64,000 nt of DNA from Streptococcus sp. HMSC034E03 (GTDB lineage Bacteria > Bacillota > Bacilli > Lactobacillales > Streptococcaceae): contig NZ_KV804997.1 of the NCBI RefSeq assembly GCF_001811505.1, positions 94,990-158,989 of the forward strand. The letters run 5' to 3'. How positions within the stretch are numbered: position 1 is the stretch's first letter; every line of letters starts with the position of its first letter. Shown piece by piece: positions 25,690 to 34,734 of this stretch. The notes beneath the pieces are model-generated. The model worked only from the letters and a program-made list of their open reading frames with translations. It searched no databases and had not been told where the DNA came from. The translations under genes were made by a program, and so were the position numbers.

Positions 25690-26511
25690 CTCCCAAAACG
25701 TATCAAACACAGTAATTGGTAGGTGGCGTTTGTGTTGGCCTTTGTACCACCATTTTTCAATGGTAGCTTGGGCTTCTGGGCTGACTTGTTTACCTTCGAG
25801 GTAATCATCAATTTCATTGTAAGTGACTCCCAAGGCTACTTCGTCTGCAATACCTGGTTTTTCTTCTTCCAAATCTGCTGTTGGAACTTTTTCATAGAGG
25901 GCTGGATCAGCTCCAAGTTCCTTCAAGAGTTGTTTCCCTTGGCGTTTATTGAGGCGATAAAGTGGGAGAATATCTGCACCACCGTCACCAAATTTAGTAA
26001 AGAAACCTGTGATATTTTCCGCAGCATGGTCTGTTCCGATAACAGCTCCGCTATGAGCACCTGCAAGGGCATATTGGGCAATCATACGACTACGCGCCTT
26101 AATATTTCCCTTGTTGAAATCTGAAACAGGACTTCCTGTTGCTTCCACTGCTGCTGTCATAGCATCAGCAGATTCTTTGATATTAATGACCAAGCTCACA
26201 TCTGGCTGGATAAAAGCTAAGGCTTTTTGAGCATCATCCTCGTCAGCTTGCACTCCATAAGGCAAACGAACAGCGATAAATTTATAACTATCATCACCGG
26301 TTTCAGCTCGCATTTCTTCTATGGCTAATTGAGCCAAGCGTCCTGCCAAGGTCGAGTCCTGTCCCCCAGAAATTCCTAAGACAAATGTCTTTAAAAAAGG
26401 ATGTTTTTTCAAGTATCTTTTCAAAAAGTCAATCGAACGACGGATTTCTTCCTGGGCATCAATCACTGGTTTAACCCCCAGTTCTTGGATAATAGTCTCT
26501 TGCAAACTCAT
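25687..26511 (-). CDS. nadE: ammonia-dependent NAD+ synthetase
   Basis: A 274-residue enzyme that amidates deamido-NAD with ammonia and ATP, the last step to NAD. It has the PP-loop ATP motif [15 protein letters not shown] (about 45-59), [43 protein letters not shown] for the substrate site, and [14 protein letters not shown] typical of short, glutaminase-free NadE. Its ATG overlaps the pncB stop codon (ATGA), so nicotinate uptake into NAD is encoded as a unit. Confidence 0.97.
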   Translation of the reverse strand: MSLQETIIQELGVKPVIDAQEEIRRSIDFLKRYLKKHPFLKTFVLGISGGQDSTLAGRLAQLAIEEMRAETGDDSYKFIAVRLPYGVQADEDDAQKALAFIQPDVSLVINIKESADAMTAAVEATGSPVSDFNKGNIKARSRMIAQYALAGAHSGAVIGTDHAAENITGFFTKFGDGGADILPLYRLNKRQGKQLLKELGADPALYEKVPTADLEEEKPGIADEVALGVTYNEIDDYLEGKQVSPEAQATIEKWWYKGQHKRHLPITVFDTFWE

Positions 26512-27968
26512 TCTTCTTCTCCTTCACCTAGAGCTTCCTTACGCATTTTATCAATCAAGTCCATCTTGTCTTGCCATACATCACGAGCCAAGTCGACAGG
26601 GTAATGTTGTGGGTTAAGAACACGTTTGTATTCATCCCAGAGCTTATCAAATTCCTTACGAGCATAGGCTTGAACTTCAGGCAGACTTGGTAAGTCATAA
26701 ACCAGCTTACCATCCTTGAAAATGTCAACCAAGAGAGGAACAGCATCAAAATTACGGACAGTTTTCTTGATGTAAGTATAGGTTGGATGGAACATCTTGA
26801 TTTCAGTCATGCTAGCAACGTCGACACCATCATAGGTAATATAATCACCTTCTGACTTGCCTTTTTCACGACTGGTGATGCGCCAAACTTGTTTCTTCCC
26901 TGGCGTTGAAACCTTCTCTGCATTGTTTGAAAGCTTGATGGTATTGCGCATATGACCGTTCTCATCTTCGATGGCAACAACCTTGTAGACTGCTCCAAGT
27001 GCTGGTTGGTCATAAGCAGTGATGAGCTTAGTACCTACACCCCAGACATCAATCTTAGCTTTCTGCATCTTGAGGTTAAGGATGGTATTTTCATCAAGAT
27101 CATTTGATGCGTAAATCTTAGCATCTGTAAATCCTGCCTCATCCAGTTGTTGACGAACTTTTTTAGAAATATAGGCGATATCTCCAGAGTCAATACGAAC
27201 ACCAAGGAAATTAATCTTATCACCAAGTTCACGCGCAACCTGAATTGCTGCTGGAACACCGATCCGAAGAGTATCATAGGTATCCACTAGGAATACACAG
27301 TTTTTGTGAGTTGAGGCATAAGCCTTGAAAGCCTGATAATCATTGCCATAGACTTGTACCAAGGCGTGAGCATGAGTCCCTAGAACAGGAATACCAAAGA
27401 GCTTACCTGCGCGTACATTACTAGTTCCATTGGCACCACCAATAACAGCCGCACGAGTTCCCCAGATAGCAGCATCCATTTCTTGCGCACGACGTGTACC
27501 GAACTCCATCAAAGGCTCATCTTCAATGACTGAACGAATACGGGCAGCCTTAGTCGCAATCAAGGTTTGAAAGTTGACAATGTTCAAAAGGGCTGTTTCC
27601 ACTAATTGGCACTGAGCCAAAGGTCCCTCCACTTGAACGATTGGTTCATTAGCAAAGACCAAATCCCCTTCTTGAGCAGAACGTACAGTCAATTCCAACT
27701 TAAGATTACGGAGATATTCCAAGAAGGCACCATGATAACCAAGTGACTCCAAATAAGCAATATCGCTATCTGAGAAACGCAAGTTTTCAAGGTATTTCAC
27801 AATTCGTTCCAAACCTGCAAAAACAGCATAACCGTTTTTAAAAGGTTGTTGGCGGAAATAAACTTCAAAAACCGCTTTCTTGTTATGAATCCCTTGGTCG
27901 AAGTAAACCTGCATCATGTTAATCTGATACAAATCTGTGTGCAATGTTAAACTGTCATCTTGGTACAT
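26508..27968 (-). CDS. pncB: nicotinate phosphoribosyltransferase
   Basis: A 486-residue enzyme that joins nicotinate to PRPP to make nicotinate mononucleotide. Family signatures are [21 protein letters not shown] near the start, [21 protein letters not shown] (about 153-173), [27 protein letters not shown] and the [11 protein letters not shown] segment. This is the longer Firmicute form of PncB. It precedes nadE and overlaps it by four bases. With the pncA-like gene nearby it gives a full nicotinamide/nicotinate salvage route. Confidence 0.96.
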   Translation of the reverse strand: MYQDDSLTLHTDLYQINMMQVYFDQGIHNKKAVFEVYFRQQPFKNGYAVFAGLERIVKYLENLRFSDSDIAYLESLGYHGAFLEYLRNLKLELTVRSAQEGDLVFANEPIVQVEGPLAQCQLVETALLNIVNFQTLIATKAARIRSVIEDEPLMEFGTRRAQEMDAAIWGTRAAVIGGANGTSNVRAGKLFGIPVLGTHAHALVQVYGNDYQAFKAYASTHKNCVFLVDTYDTLRIGVPAAIQVARELGDKINFLGVRIDSGDIAYISKKVRQQLDEAGFTDAKIYASNDLDENTILNLKMQKAKIDVWGVGTKLITAYDQPALGAVYKVVAIEDENGHMRNTIKLSNNAEKVSTPGKKQVWRITSREKGKSEGDYITYDGVDVASMTEIKMFHPTYTYIKKTVRNFDAVPLLVDIFKDGKLVYDLPSLPEVQAYARKEFDKLWDEYKRVLNPQHYPVDLARDVWQDKMDLIDKMRKEALGEGEEE

Positions 27969-28075
27969 ATACTGTCCTTCTTCCTTATTTGCAAAAAAAA
28001 GAAAATATTTCTTCTTTTATCATAAATTAGTACTATTATAACACATTTTATCGATATTGATAAAAAGCTAACAAG

Positions 28076-28564
28076 CTATTCCATGCTCTCGAGCTCATCC
28101 ATATCTTTTTCATATTTCTTCTGAGCCCATTCACCATAACTTTTTAAGCCTAAGTTTCCAAGAAAGACCCAAGGAAGATAAAGGAGATAGGTAATGACCC
28201 AAGCAGACAAGTATTTAACGTTCAGAGGATTGTGCTGATAAATTTCGATATTGAATTGATAATTCTGTAACATTAAAAGAGCCGTAATAGCCAAGGTCAG
28301 GAAAAAACAACCCAAAATCGTAAAATGAAAACGACTATAGTAGGTCACACCGAGATTGCGAGCACGGGTGAAAAAGTAAAAAGTCCCTATGATAATAATA
28401 ACGAGAAGCATACTTGGATTAAAAAGGCTTGGTGCTAACACTGCTATGAAATAAGCTAGAAACAACAATCCGATAGAGATATGAAAAGTTTCCGCACCTG
28501 CTTTATTCATCAGTTGCTCTTCTCTTTCATCTAATAATTGATAATAATAAAATCTATTTTTCAT
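28076..28564 (-). CDS. membrane protein partner of an XRE regulator
   Basis: A 162-residue protein with four predicted membrane helices (about 27-45, 50-66, 78-98 and 118-138) and charged ends (MKNRFYYYQLLDEREEQLMNKAG; KKYEKDMDELESME). It overlaps the small XRE gene by 11 bases and is surely co-transcribed. Small XRE plus multi-helix membrane protein pairs of this type are common in Firmicutes; I recall DUF6773/DUF3278-like families but am not sure of the assignment. The function is unknown, perhaps sensing at the membrane or sequestering the regulator. Confidence 0.7.
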   Translation of the reverse strand: MKNRFYYYQLLDEREEQLMNKAGAETFHISIGLLFLAYFIAVLAPSLFNPSMLLVIIIIGTFYFFTRARNLGVTYYSRFHFTILGCFFLTLAITALLMLQNYQFNIEIYQHNPLNVKYLSAWVITYLLYLPWVFLGNLGLKSYGEWAQKKYEKDMDELESME

Positions 28565-28763
28565 CTTCTTCCTCCCAAAATAGTTGATCTAGCGTTTTGC
28601 CTAAGCACCTGCAAATGGATTGGCAAAGTGAAAGCGAGGGATTATACTTTCCTGCTTCTATCAAACCGATAGTCTGCCTAGTGACACCTACAGCTTCTGC
28701 CAAATCACCTTGTGTCATGTCAAGCTCCACTCGAGCTAACTTTAATTTTAAATTCTTAGCCAC
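28554..28763 (-). CDS. small XRE-family regulator
   Basis: A 69-residue helix-turn-helix protein, nearly all DNA-binding domain: LKLARVELDMTQGDLAEAVGVTRQTIGLIEAGKYNPSLSL. It begins with GTG, seven bases after a strong AGGAGG. This YgzD/YozG-like class of minimal XRE proteins is usually encoded with a membrane protein, as here. An inverted repeat ACAATATG/CATATTGT at 28829-28858 lies over the promoter's -35 and is the likely autoregulatory operator. Confidence 0.88.
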   Translation of the reverse strand: MAKNLKLKLARVELDMTQGDLAEAVGVTRQTIGLIEAGKYNPSLSLCQSICRCLGKTLDQLFWEEEDEK

Positions 28764-28811
28764 TTCTTACCTCCTTTATAATTTTAAAAAGTCGCGCTTC
28801 TTTCTAAGTTC

Positions 28812-28858
28812 ATTATATCATATAATTTACAATATGCAATATATATATTACATATTGT
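28812..28858 (-). promoter_or_regulatory. promoter and operator of the XRE/membrane-protein operon
   Basis: Minus strand: -35 TTGCAT (28834-28839), 16-base spacer, extended -10 TGA-TATAAT (28812-28817). Inverted repeat ACAATATG (28829-28836) and CATATTGT (28851-28858), 14 bases apart, overlaps the -35. Confidence 0.7.
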
Positions 28859-28872
28859 GCGGTTTTTTTAAC

Positions 28873-28906
28873 AAAAACTCTCTATCACCTAAATGATAGA
28901 GAGTTT
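28873..28906. terminator. bidirectional hairpin upstream of the XRE operon and after the HAD gene
   Basis: AAAACTCTCTATCA pairs fully with TGATAGAGAGTTTT around a CCTAAA loop; T runs are present on both strands. It ends the HAD hydrolase gene on the minus strand. Confidence 0.88.
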
Positions 28907-28911
28907 TCTGT

Positions 28912-29508
28912 TTATTCAAATCTTTGTAAAATACCTACGAGATCGCTTCTGTGTTTTACTTGATAGGCTTTGATACCTAAACTTTCTGCCATCTTGGTAT
29001 TATCTTTTACATCATCCAGAAAAATACAATTTACTGGATCCAACTGATATTTATGGAGGATTTCTTCAAACATTTTTCGATCAGGTTTGACAGCCTTGAT
29101 ATCACAAGAAAGAACGAATCCATCTAAGATTTCATTTAAAGGAGAGAGTTGTTCCTCTAATAATTCATAAAAAACTGGTGATGTATTTGACAAAACAAAA
29201 ATACGATGGCCTTTTTCCTTTAAACGTACCAGGAGAGGAAAGACTTCAGTGTAAATCTCAATGTAAGAAGGCCAATTCCAGACTACTTCTTGAACCTTTT
29301 CTTGATATATGCTTCCAATCATGGAAACCACTTTCAAGATCAAATCCTCTCTGGTCAGGGTTCCGAGATCTAATCTTTCCCAAAGACCTGATTGAAAGAT
29401 CGCCTTGTCCAATATCATATAATCCTTCTCTGTTTTTACCACACCTCGTAAAATCTTATCCTTATTCCATTCTAATAAAACATTTCCCATGTCTAGTATG
29501 ATATCCAT
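28912..29508 (-). CDS. HAD-family phosphatase (subfamily IA, YihX-like)
   Basis: A 198-residue HAD hydrolase. Motif I is IILDMGNVLLEW with nucleophile D6, the G-N-V variant known from YihX-type sugar-phosphate phosphatases. Motif II is VLSNTS, motif III the Lys in KAVKPDRKMFEEIL, and motif IV FLDDVKDNTKMAESLG. An alpha-helical cap lies between about 20 and 85. The substrate is unknown; YihX acts on glucose 1-phosphate. It is followed by a terminator and preceded by the GNAT gene at 29565 on the same strand. Confidence 0.87.
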   Translation of the reverse strand: MDIILDMGNVLLEWNKDKILRGVVKTEKDYMILDKAIFQSGLWERLDLGTLTREDLILKVVSMIGSIYQEKVQEVVWNWPSYIEIYTEVFPLLVRLKEKGHRIFVLSNTSPVFYELLEEQLSPLNEILDGFVLSCDIKAVKPDRKMFEEILHKYQLDPVNCIFLDDVKDNTKMAESLGIKAYQVKHRSDLVGILQRFE

Positions 29509-29564
29509 TATCCACCTCTATTGTTAATCGAATAGCAATCTTTGCTTCAATCTCTATTTTTATG

Positions 29565-29978
29565 TTATAAATCTTTTTGATAATAGTGCCTTTGTCCTGT
29601 GTAGGGATAGTCTTGTAACCTAAGGACTTCCTTGTAGCCATGCCTTTTATAAAAATCTGGAGCTTGAAACTGGTAAGTATTGACAAAAGCAAAACGACAG
29701 TTTCGATTCTTAGCTTCACTCTCTGCTTGCTGCAATAGTTGGGAGCCGATTCCTTGTCCTCGCAAATCCTCTTTCACAAATAAATACTCAATTTCTAGCC
29801 AATTTCCAAAGGTCTCTGCTACTAAACCAGCCATGACTTGACCGCTATCATCTTCGACATAAAGGTTAAGTGGCTCACTTTCAGCTGCTTCTCTCTTAGA
29901 ACGATTATAGGAGCGAATCAAATCCCCAATTTCTTGCGCTTTCTGAGACTCTGTATTATCCAATCTAATGTGCATCAA
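29565..29978 (-). CDS. GNAT family N-acetyltransferase
   Basis: A 137-residue acetyltransferase with VKEDLRGQGIGSQLLQQAE (about 72-90, acetyl-CoA loop), FAFVNTYQFQAPDFYKRHGYKEV (the C-terminal Tyr/His region) and the GLVAETFGNWLEIEYLFV strand pair. The pattern resembles the N-acetyltransferases that act on small molecules; the substrate is unknown. It precedes the HAD gene by 57 bases, so a shared transcript is likely. A longer overlapping frame in another phase (29462-29719) is a shadow. Confidence 0.87.
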   Translation of the reverse strand: MMHIRLDNTESQKAQEIGDLIRSYNRSKREAAESEPLNLYVEDDSGQVMAGLVAETFGNWLEIEYLFVKEDLRGQGIGSQLLQQAESEAKNRNCRFAFVNTYQFQAPDFYKRHGYKEVLRLQDYPYTGQRHYYQKDL

Positions 29979-30035
29979 AACCTCCTCAAAGACACTTACG
30001 CCTTGATTATATTCCTATTTTGAAGAACTGTCAAA

Positions 30036-30065
30036 CTAAAAAACTCACCAACCTAAGTTGATGAG
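30036..30065 (-). terminator. terminator of the amino-acid permease gene
   Basis: CTCATCAAC-TTAG-GTTGGTGAG hairpin (30044-30065) followed by six T on the minus strand. Confidence 0.88.
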
Positions 30066-30073
30066 AGTAAAAC

Positions 30074-31447
30074 TTATTTTCTAAATTTCCATTGGCTATA
30101 AATACCAAATGCGACAATCCAGATAGCTGAACCGATTGCTCCTACAAATGTAGAGTCTTGTAAAAAGAGTGTTCCAAATACAAAGATAAAGAAGAGCATG
30201 GTCAGAGGATTTAGCAAGCGGTATTGAGGCATGAGATAGCCATTTGCCATGAAGTCTTTAGACTTGCGATACTTGAGATGGGCTACCATGATCAAGATGT
30301 AGATGGCGATATAAACACCTGATGAAGAAGCTGTAATCAAAGCAAAGGCATCTGATACTCCAGGAAGTACATTGATGAAGGCTGCAAAACCAATCAATAC
30401 GGCAGAAGCAATGATTGCATTCTGAGGAACGTTGTGACGTGAGAGCGTGTCTGCCTTAATAGCTTTCAAGAAACGATTTGGTGAATCATGGGCAATTTGG
30501 TACAAGTGACGACCTGTTGAGTAAAGGGTTGAATTCAAGGCTGACGCTGCTGAAGTCAAGACAACAAAGTTAATCAAGGCTGCTGCCCACTTAAGACCAA
30601 CAAGTTCAAACACTGTCACAAATGGTGAATCTGTTGCAGAAAGCTCACGCCAAGGAATAATAGACATGATGGCTAAGAGAGCTCCACCGTAGAAAAAGAT
30701 AATTCGCAAAGGAATTTCCTTAACCGCCTTAGGCAATACTTTTCGAGGATCTTTGGTTTCAGATGTTGTAACACCGATAAACTCAATCATCAAGTAAGCA
30801 AAGAAAACCATTTGAAAGGCCATGACAAAGTTCATACCCCCATTTGGGAAAAGGGAGAAATGATCACTGATATTGGCAAGGCTTGCTGAACCATAAGGCG
30901 TTTCAAAGCCAGTCAAAACTAGAAAAACACCTGTTGCAATCATGGCAAGAATGGCCACAATTTTAATCATAGCAAACCAAAATTCTACTTCACCAAAGAT
31001 TTTAACAGCAATCAAGTTCACCAAACCGAGTATTGTCAGAAATACAACCTGAATCAACCAAGAGGGCCAAGATGGAAACCAAAACTGAACATAGTGAGCA
31101 ATAGCCGTAATCTCGGCCATTCCAATAAAGACTACTGAGAGCCAGTAAGACCAGACTGAGAAGTAACCCCATCCCTGACCAAGATAACGCGTAATAAAGT
31201 TGATAAAGGTGTGTTGCTCCGGATCTTGGTACAACATTTCCCCGATAGCGCGCATCATAAGATACATGAAGCCACCCGTAATCATATAGACCAAGACGAT
31301 TGACGGACCTGTCAAACTAATGGAACGGCCAGCTCCTAGAAACAATCCTGTTCCAATTGTTCCTGCAATGGCCATAACCTGAACATGGCGATTGGTTAAC
31401 CCACGTTCCATTTTATTCTTCTTTTTGTGCTTATTTTCTGAATTCAT
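30074..31447 (-). CDS. amino-acid permease (APC family, AapA/CycA-like)
   Basis: A 457-residue transporter with twelve predicted helices. The helix 1 signature is RHVQVMAIAGTIGTGLFLGAG followed by SISLTGPSIVLVY, and the family loop EIPLRIIFFYGGALLAI and NAIIASAVLIGFAAF are in place. The pattern is that of amino acid:proton symporters such as CycA (D-Ala, D-Ser, Gly) or AapA; the substrate is inferred only at the family level. It starts with a basic, lysine-rich tail (HKKKNKMERGL). RBS GAGGAG is six bases upstream. Monocistronic. Confidence 0.9.
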   Translation of the reverse strand: MNSENKHKKKNKMERGLTNRHVQVMAIAGTIGTGLFLGAGRSISLTGPSIVLVYMITGGFMYLMMRAIGEMLYQDPEQHTFINFITRYLGQGWGYFSVWSYWLSVVFIGMAEITAIAHYVQFWFPSWPSWLIQVVFLTILGLVNLIAVKIFGEVEFWFAMIKIVAILAMIATGVFLVLTGFETPYGSASLANISDHFSLFPNGGMNFVMAFQMVFFAYLMIEFIGVTTSETKDPRKVLPKAVKEIPLRIIFFYGGALLAIMSIIPWRELSATDSPFVTVFELVGLKWAAALINFVVLTSAASALNSTLYSTGRHLYQIAHDSPNRFLKAIKADTLSRHNVPQNAIIASAVLIGFAAFINVLPGVSDAFALITASSSGVYIAIYILIMVAHLKYRKSKDFMANGYLMPQYRLLNPLTMLFFIFVFGTLFLQDSTFVGAIGSAIWIVAFGIYSQWKFRK

Positions 31448-31477
31448 ATAGTCTCCTCTAATTTTTAGAATTAAGAA

Positions 31478-31518
31478 AAGGAGTGATGGGAAGCGCTTTC
31501 CCTACATCTACTCCTTCT
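31478..31518 (-). terminator. greA terminator
   Basis: Minus strand: AAGGAGTAGATGTAGGGAA pairs with TTCCC-ATC-ACTCCTT around AGCGC and ends in TTTTC. Confidence 0.8.
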
Positions 31519-31529
31519 TTTCATTCCTA

Positions 31530-32012
31530 TTAAACTGTTTTTTCAACTTTTAAGATTTTAACATCGTAGCTACCAACAGGTGTTTCAATTGTAGCTGTAT
31601 CGCCTGTTTTCTTACCAATCAAGGCTTGCCCGATTGGACTTTCATTTGATACTTTTCCTGCAAAGGCATCCGCACCCGCTGAACCCACGATGATGTATAC
31701 TTCTTCTTCGTCCTCGCCAATTTCTTGGATAGTGACAGTTCGACCGATTGCAACTTCATCTTGAGCAACTGCATCACTGTTAACAATCTCAGCATAACGG
31801 ATTTTTGTTTCCAAGCTTGAGATTTGTCCTTCAACAAAAGCCTGCTCGTCTTTCGCTGCTTCGTATTCACTGTTTTCTGACAAGTCACCATATGAACGAG
31901 CAATCTTGATGCGTTCAACAACTTCTGGACGACGAACTAGTTTCAACTCCTCTAATTCTTTTTCGAGTTTTTCCTTCTCCTCAAGGGTCATAGGGTATGT
32001 TTTTTCTGCCAT
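31530..32012 (-). CDS. greA: transcription elongation factor GreA
   Basis: A 160-residue factor that rescues backtracked RNA polymerase by stimulating transcript cleavage. Start [24 protein letters not shown] is the normal GreA start; a TTG three codons upstream is unlikely. The N-terminal coiled coil carries the acidic tip [19 protein letters not shown] (about 52-70), and the C-terminal FKBP-like domain has [14 protein letters not shown] and the closing [12 protein letters not shown]. The ribosome site is weak. TATAAT lies at 32037-32042. Confidence 0.97.
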   Translation of the reverse strand: MAEKTYPMTLEEKEKLEKELEELKLVRRPEVVERIKIARSYGDLSENSEYEAAKDEQAFVEGQISSLETKIRYAEIVNSDAVAQDEVAIGRTVTIQEIGEDEEEVYIIVGSAGADAFAGKVSNESPIGQALIGKKTGDTATIETPVGSYDVKILKVEKTV

Positions 32013-32358
32013 TTTTCTCAACTTTCTTTTAATTAAATTATATTTTTATAGGTAGTAAAGCAAAATTATGTGGTAAACCACATAATTTTCTTTTTATGAC
32101 TTTTCGTAAGTCATGATGGTTGCTAGTGATTTCTTGAAAAATCCCTAGGTAGACATTGAGCACTGAAACTTTCATTTCTGAACTCAATCTAAAATAGTTT
32201 CTAAAACTGTGTCAGTCTCAAACTTTCCGAACGCCTAAAACTTGTGAATTTCAGGCGTTTCTGATCATAGCGGAAAGACTGGTGTGACTTGCTATTCCCG
32301 TAAAAAGAGAGTTTCTCTTCTACACTCACGGATTTAATAGCAAATCTTGTTCTAAGAG
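32013..32358. other. mltG-greA intergenic region with a chain of hairpins
   Basis: About 345 bases without a gene. Five inverted repeats follow each other: 32062-32089 (AAAATTATGTGG/CCACATAATTTT, exact), 32096-32114 (ATGACTT/AAGTCAT), 32155-32188 (ATTGAG/CTCAAT), 32223-32277 (CTTTCCG/CGGAAAG outside AACGCCT/AGGCGTT) and 32289-32343 (TTGCTATT/AATAGCAA outside CCGT...ACGG). The greA -10 TATAAT is at 32037-32042. It may be a decayed small mobile element or a structured RNA. Confidence 0.55.
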
Positions 32359-34158
32359 TTAGTTTGAACTACTTGATTGTGTCAATTTACTGTTAACATG
32401 CTCTGCAACGTTTCGATCATGTTCTTCTCGTGTCGTTGCAAAGTAAACCTTGCCATCTTGTACGTTAGCTACAAAGTAGAGATTGTCACTCTTAGTTTGA
32501 TTGATACTTGCTTCAATTGCATCCAGACTTGGACTGTCTACTGGGCCAGGCATTAAGCCAAGGTTTGTATAAACATTATAAGGTGAATTGATTGTTGTAT
32601 CAATTGCTGCATCATCTGCCAAGCTAATATTTTGTCCTAGCTTACCTTCTGCATAGAGAATAGCAATATTACTCTGAAGTGGCATACCAAGGTTCAAACG
32701 ATTATAGAAAACTCCAGCGATCAGCTTACGATCATCAGTTTTCAAACCTTCTTTTTCTACAAGTGATGCAATGGTGAGGAGTTCATTTACTGTCAAATTC
32801 TTTTCTTTGATTGCAGTATAACGCGTTGACAAGTTTTGGTCCATAGCTGCCACCATTTCATCAATCAAGCTTTCAACAGTTGTACTTTCTTTGATGCTAT
32901 ATGTTGCTGGGAAAAGGTATCCTTCTAGACGGTAACGAACACCTCTTTCCTTCGTTGGTAAACTTTCAAGAAGGGTTGGATACTTAGCAACTAATTGAGA
33001 AATAAAAGTTTCATCTTGAACTTTTGCCAAGAAGGCATCTGCAGTCAAAGGTTCTTTAAACTCTCCCTGAAGCTGACCAACTGTTTGTGCAATTTGATCA
33101 ATTGTATAACCTTCAGGAATTGTAAGATTTGCAAGTGCAACCTCTTGAGGTTGAGGCGTTCCACCCTTTTGCAATTCTTTGATGATATCATCTGTACTCA
33201 TACTCTTTTGCAAATTATAGTAACCAGATTTTAAATCAGAATAGTTTTTATACTTAGCATAGAGACTAAAGATAAAACCCTGTTTTACCAATCCAGAGTT
33301 TTCTAATGTATCACCAATTTGCTGAAGATTGGCCCCATCTGGAATTTGAACAGTGACATACTGTTTTGAATTTGCATCAACTGGTTGAAGTGCAGATTCG
33401 ACATAACGGTAACCGAAGAATCCACCCACACCTAGTAAAATCAATAAAACAAATACTGTTACGAAAAATCCTTTTAAGCGTGATTTTTTCTTTTTCTTGA
33501 TTGGTTTCACTGACTCTTTACGACTTCTTCTAGGAAGTTCAGTTCTAGTTTCAACTGGAGCAGCTGGTTCTTGACTCGGAGTTTCTTTTCCAAGAACCGT
33601 TGGTTTCGGTTGCGGCTTAATAGTCTTTTTAGCCGGAATTGGTTTTGCCTGATTCGTACGATAAGAAACTGGAATCCTTGTCGAATTAGCATTGAACTCT
33701 TTCTCTTCTTGAACCGGCTGAGCAGGTACATGAGATTCAACTCGATCTACAGTAGGTACTACTGGTTCTGTAGCTACTGCGGATTCTGTAGGTGTAACTT
33801 CTGCTGGTTCTGCAGGTGTAACTTTTTCTGGAGCCACAGCTGGTTCTGCAGGCGTAACTTTTTCTGGAACTACAGCTGATTCAACAGGTTTTTCTGATGA
33901 TAAAGATGGACGTGGTGGAACTGTTGGAGCATTAGCAAATAGTTCATCCACTAGTGAAACTGAATCTTCCATCAAGTCTTCTACAGACGGCTCTTTCACT
34001 AGTTCATCTGTCTTTGAAAGAGTACTAAAATCAGAGAAAAGCACATCCTTACCACTCTCGGTAGCGCTAAGCTCTTCTTCTCTTTTCAATCTTTCTAAGT
34101 CTCTTAAAATTTGTTCTTTAAAACTTAACTTTTCTTCTTCTCTTGAATTTTCGCTCAA
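32359..34158 (-). CDS. mltG: endolytic transglycosylase MltG
   Basis: A 599-residue membrane protein that cuts nascent glycan strands and sets their length at the septum and periphery. Residues 1-228 are a long cytoplasmic region with acidic and Pro-rich parts. Residues about 92-130 hold imperfect repeats of APEKVTPAEPA. One transmembrane helix lies at 231-252, then a LysM-like domain (VTVQIPDGANLQQIGDTLENSG, about 268-330), then the YceG domain with catalytic E468 in IASLVEKEGL and FYNRLNLGMPLQSN. The long cytoplasmic head is normal for streptococci. It is co-oriented with the GNAT and murC genes upstream. Confidence 0.96.
   Translation of the reverse strand: MSENSREEEKLSFKEQILRDLERLKREEELSATESGKDVLFSDFSTLSKTDELVKEPSVEDLMEDSVSLVDELFANAPTVPPRPSLSSEKPVESAVVPEKVTPAEPAVAPEKVTPAEPAEVTPTESAVATEPVVPTVDRVESHVPAQPVQEEKEFNANSTRIPVSYRTNQAKPIPAKKTIKPQPKPTVLGKETPSQEPAAPVETRTELPRRSRKESVKPIKKKKKSRLKGFFVTVFVLLILLGVGGFFGYRYVESALQPVDANSKQYVTVQIPDGANLQQIGDTLENSGLVKQGFIFSLYAKYKNYSDLKSGYYNLQKSMSTDDIIKELQKGGTPQPQEVALANLTIPEGYTIDQIAQTVGQLQGEFKEPLTADAFLAKVQDETFISQLVAKYPTLLESLPTKERGVRYRLEGYLFPATYSIKESTTVESLIDEMVAAMDQNLSTRYTAIKEKNLTVNELLTIASLVEKEGLKTDDRKLIAGVFYNRLNLGMPLQSNIAILYAEGKLGQNISLADDAAIDTTINSPYNVYTNLGLMPGPVDSPSLDAIEASINQTKSDNLYFVANVQDGKVYFATTREEHDRNVAEHVNSKLTQSSSSN
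33780..33890 (-). repeat. in-frame short repeat in the mltG cytoplasmic linker
   Basis: About three imperfect copies of a unit near 36 bases, coding for variants of VAPEKVTPAEPA. Such repeats can gain or lose units by slippage; length would differ between strains without breaking the frame. Confidence 0.7.
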
Positions 34159-34239
34159 AGGTATTACCTCCTTCTTGATAATCCATAATATTATATCTTA
34201 AAAACTAAAGAAAAGCAACCATAGATGCCTTTCTAATGC

Positions 34240-34734
34240 CTAATTCGTGTTTTCCCAGACCATATCATACCATTCTTCACCAGCAAAAGTCGACTTGGAT
34301 TTTCCTTCATTTACAAAACCATGTTTTTCATAATACCCAATGAGATAGTCATGGCAGGTTAGATTGATTCCCTCACGCTCATGCTCAAGAGCGAGCTCTT
34401 TTAAGGCGGTCAATAATTTTCGTCCGACACCTAAATCTTGAGCTTTCTTAGCAATGGATAGACAAGTCACAGAGATATAGCCACCTTTTTGATGGCTATA
34501 ATCTTTAATGTCTTCTGTAAAGGACTGGTCTTGTAAATGTCGATGAGGCATTACCGGTCCTTCAACGTAACCAAGGATTCGTCCCTCCTTTTCAGCCACT
34601 AAGAAACTGGTCTTAATTTCCTTGAGATGAGCTTCAAAAACAGATCGAGGAATAGCCTCCTCAGCAGAGAAATTTTCCAACTCAATCTCTAGGATACGAT
34701 CAAGGTCTGTAAGCCTTGCTTGTCTAATAATCAT
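34240..34734 (-). CDS. GNAT family N-acetyltransferase
   Basis: About 164 residues from MIIRQARLTDLDRILEIELE; AGGAGGAAAG lies immediately before this ATG. It has the acetyl-CoA loop AKKAQDLGVGRKLLTALKELA and the C-terminal INLTCHDYLIGYYEKHGFVNEGKSKS. The HDY...YEKHGF pattern resembles arylalkylamine-type and RimI-type GNATs. The ATG overlaps the stop of another GNAT gene (ATGA), so the two are a co-translated pair between murC and mltG. The substrate is unknown. Confidence 0.87.
   Translation of the reverse strand: MIIRQARLTDLDRILEIELENFSAEEAIPRSVFEAHLKEIKTSFLVAEKEGRILGYVEGPVMPHRHLQDQSFTEDIKDYSHQKGGYISVTCLSIAKKAQDLGVGRKLLTALKELALEHEREGINLTCHDYLIGYYEKHGFVNEGKSKSTFAGEEWYDMVWENTN

Noticed and set aside
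29462-29719. Open frame of 85 codons overlapping the GNAT gene
   Set aside because: It is a shadow in another phase of the GNAT gene at 29565-29978, with no ribosome site.
31484-31500. CcpA cre-like sequence GGAAGCGCTTTCC
   Set aside because: It is part of the greA terminator stem and mismatches the cre consensus at two positions.
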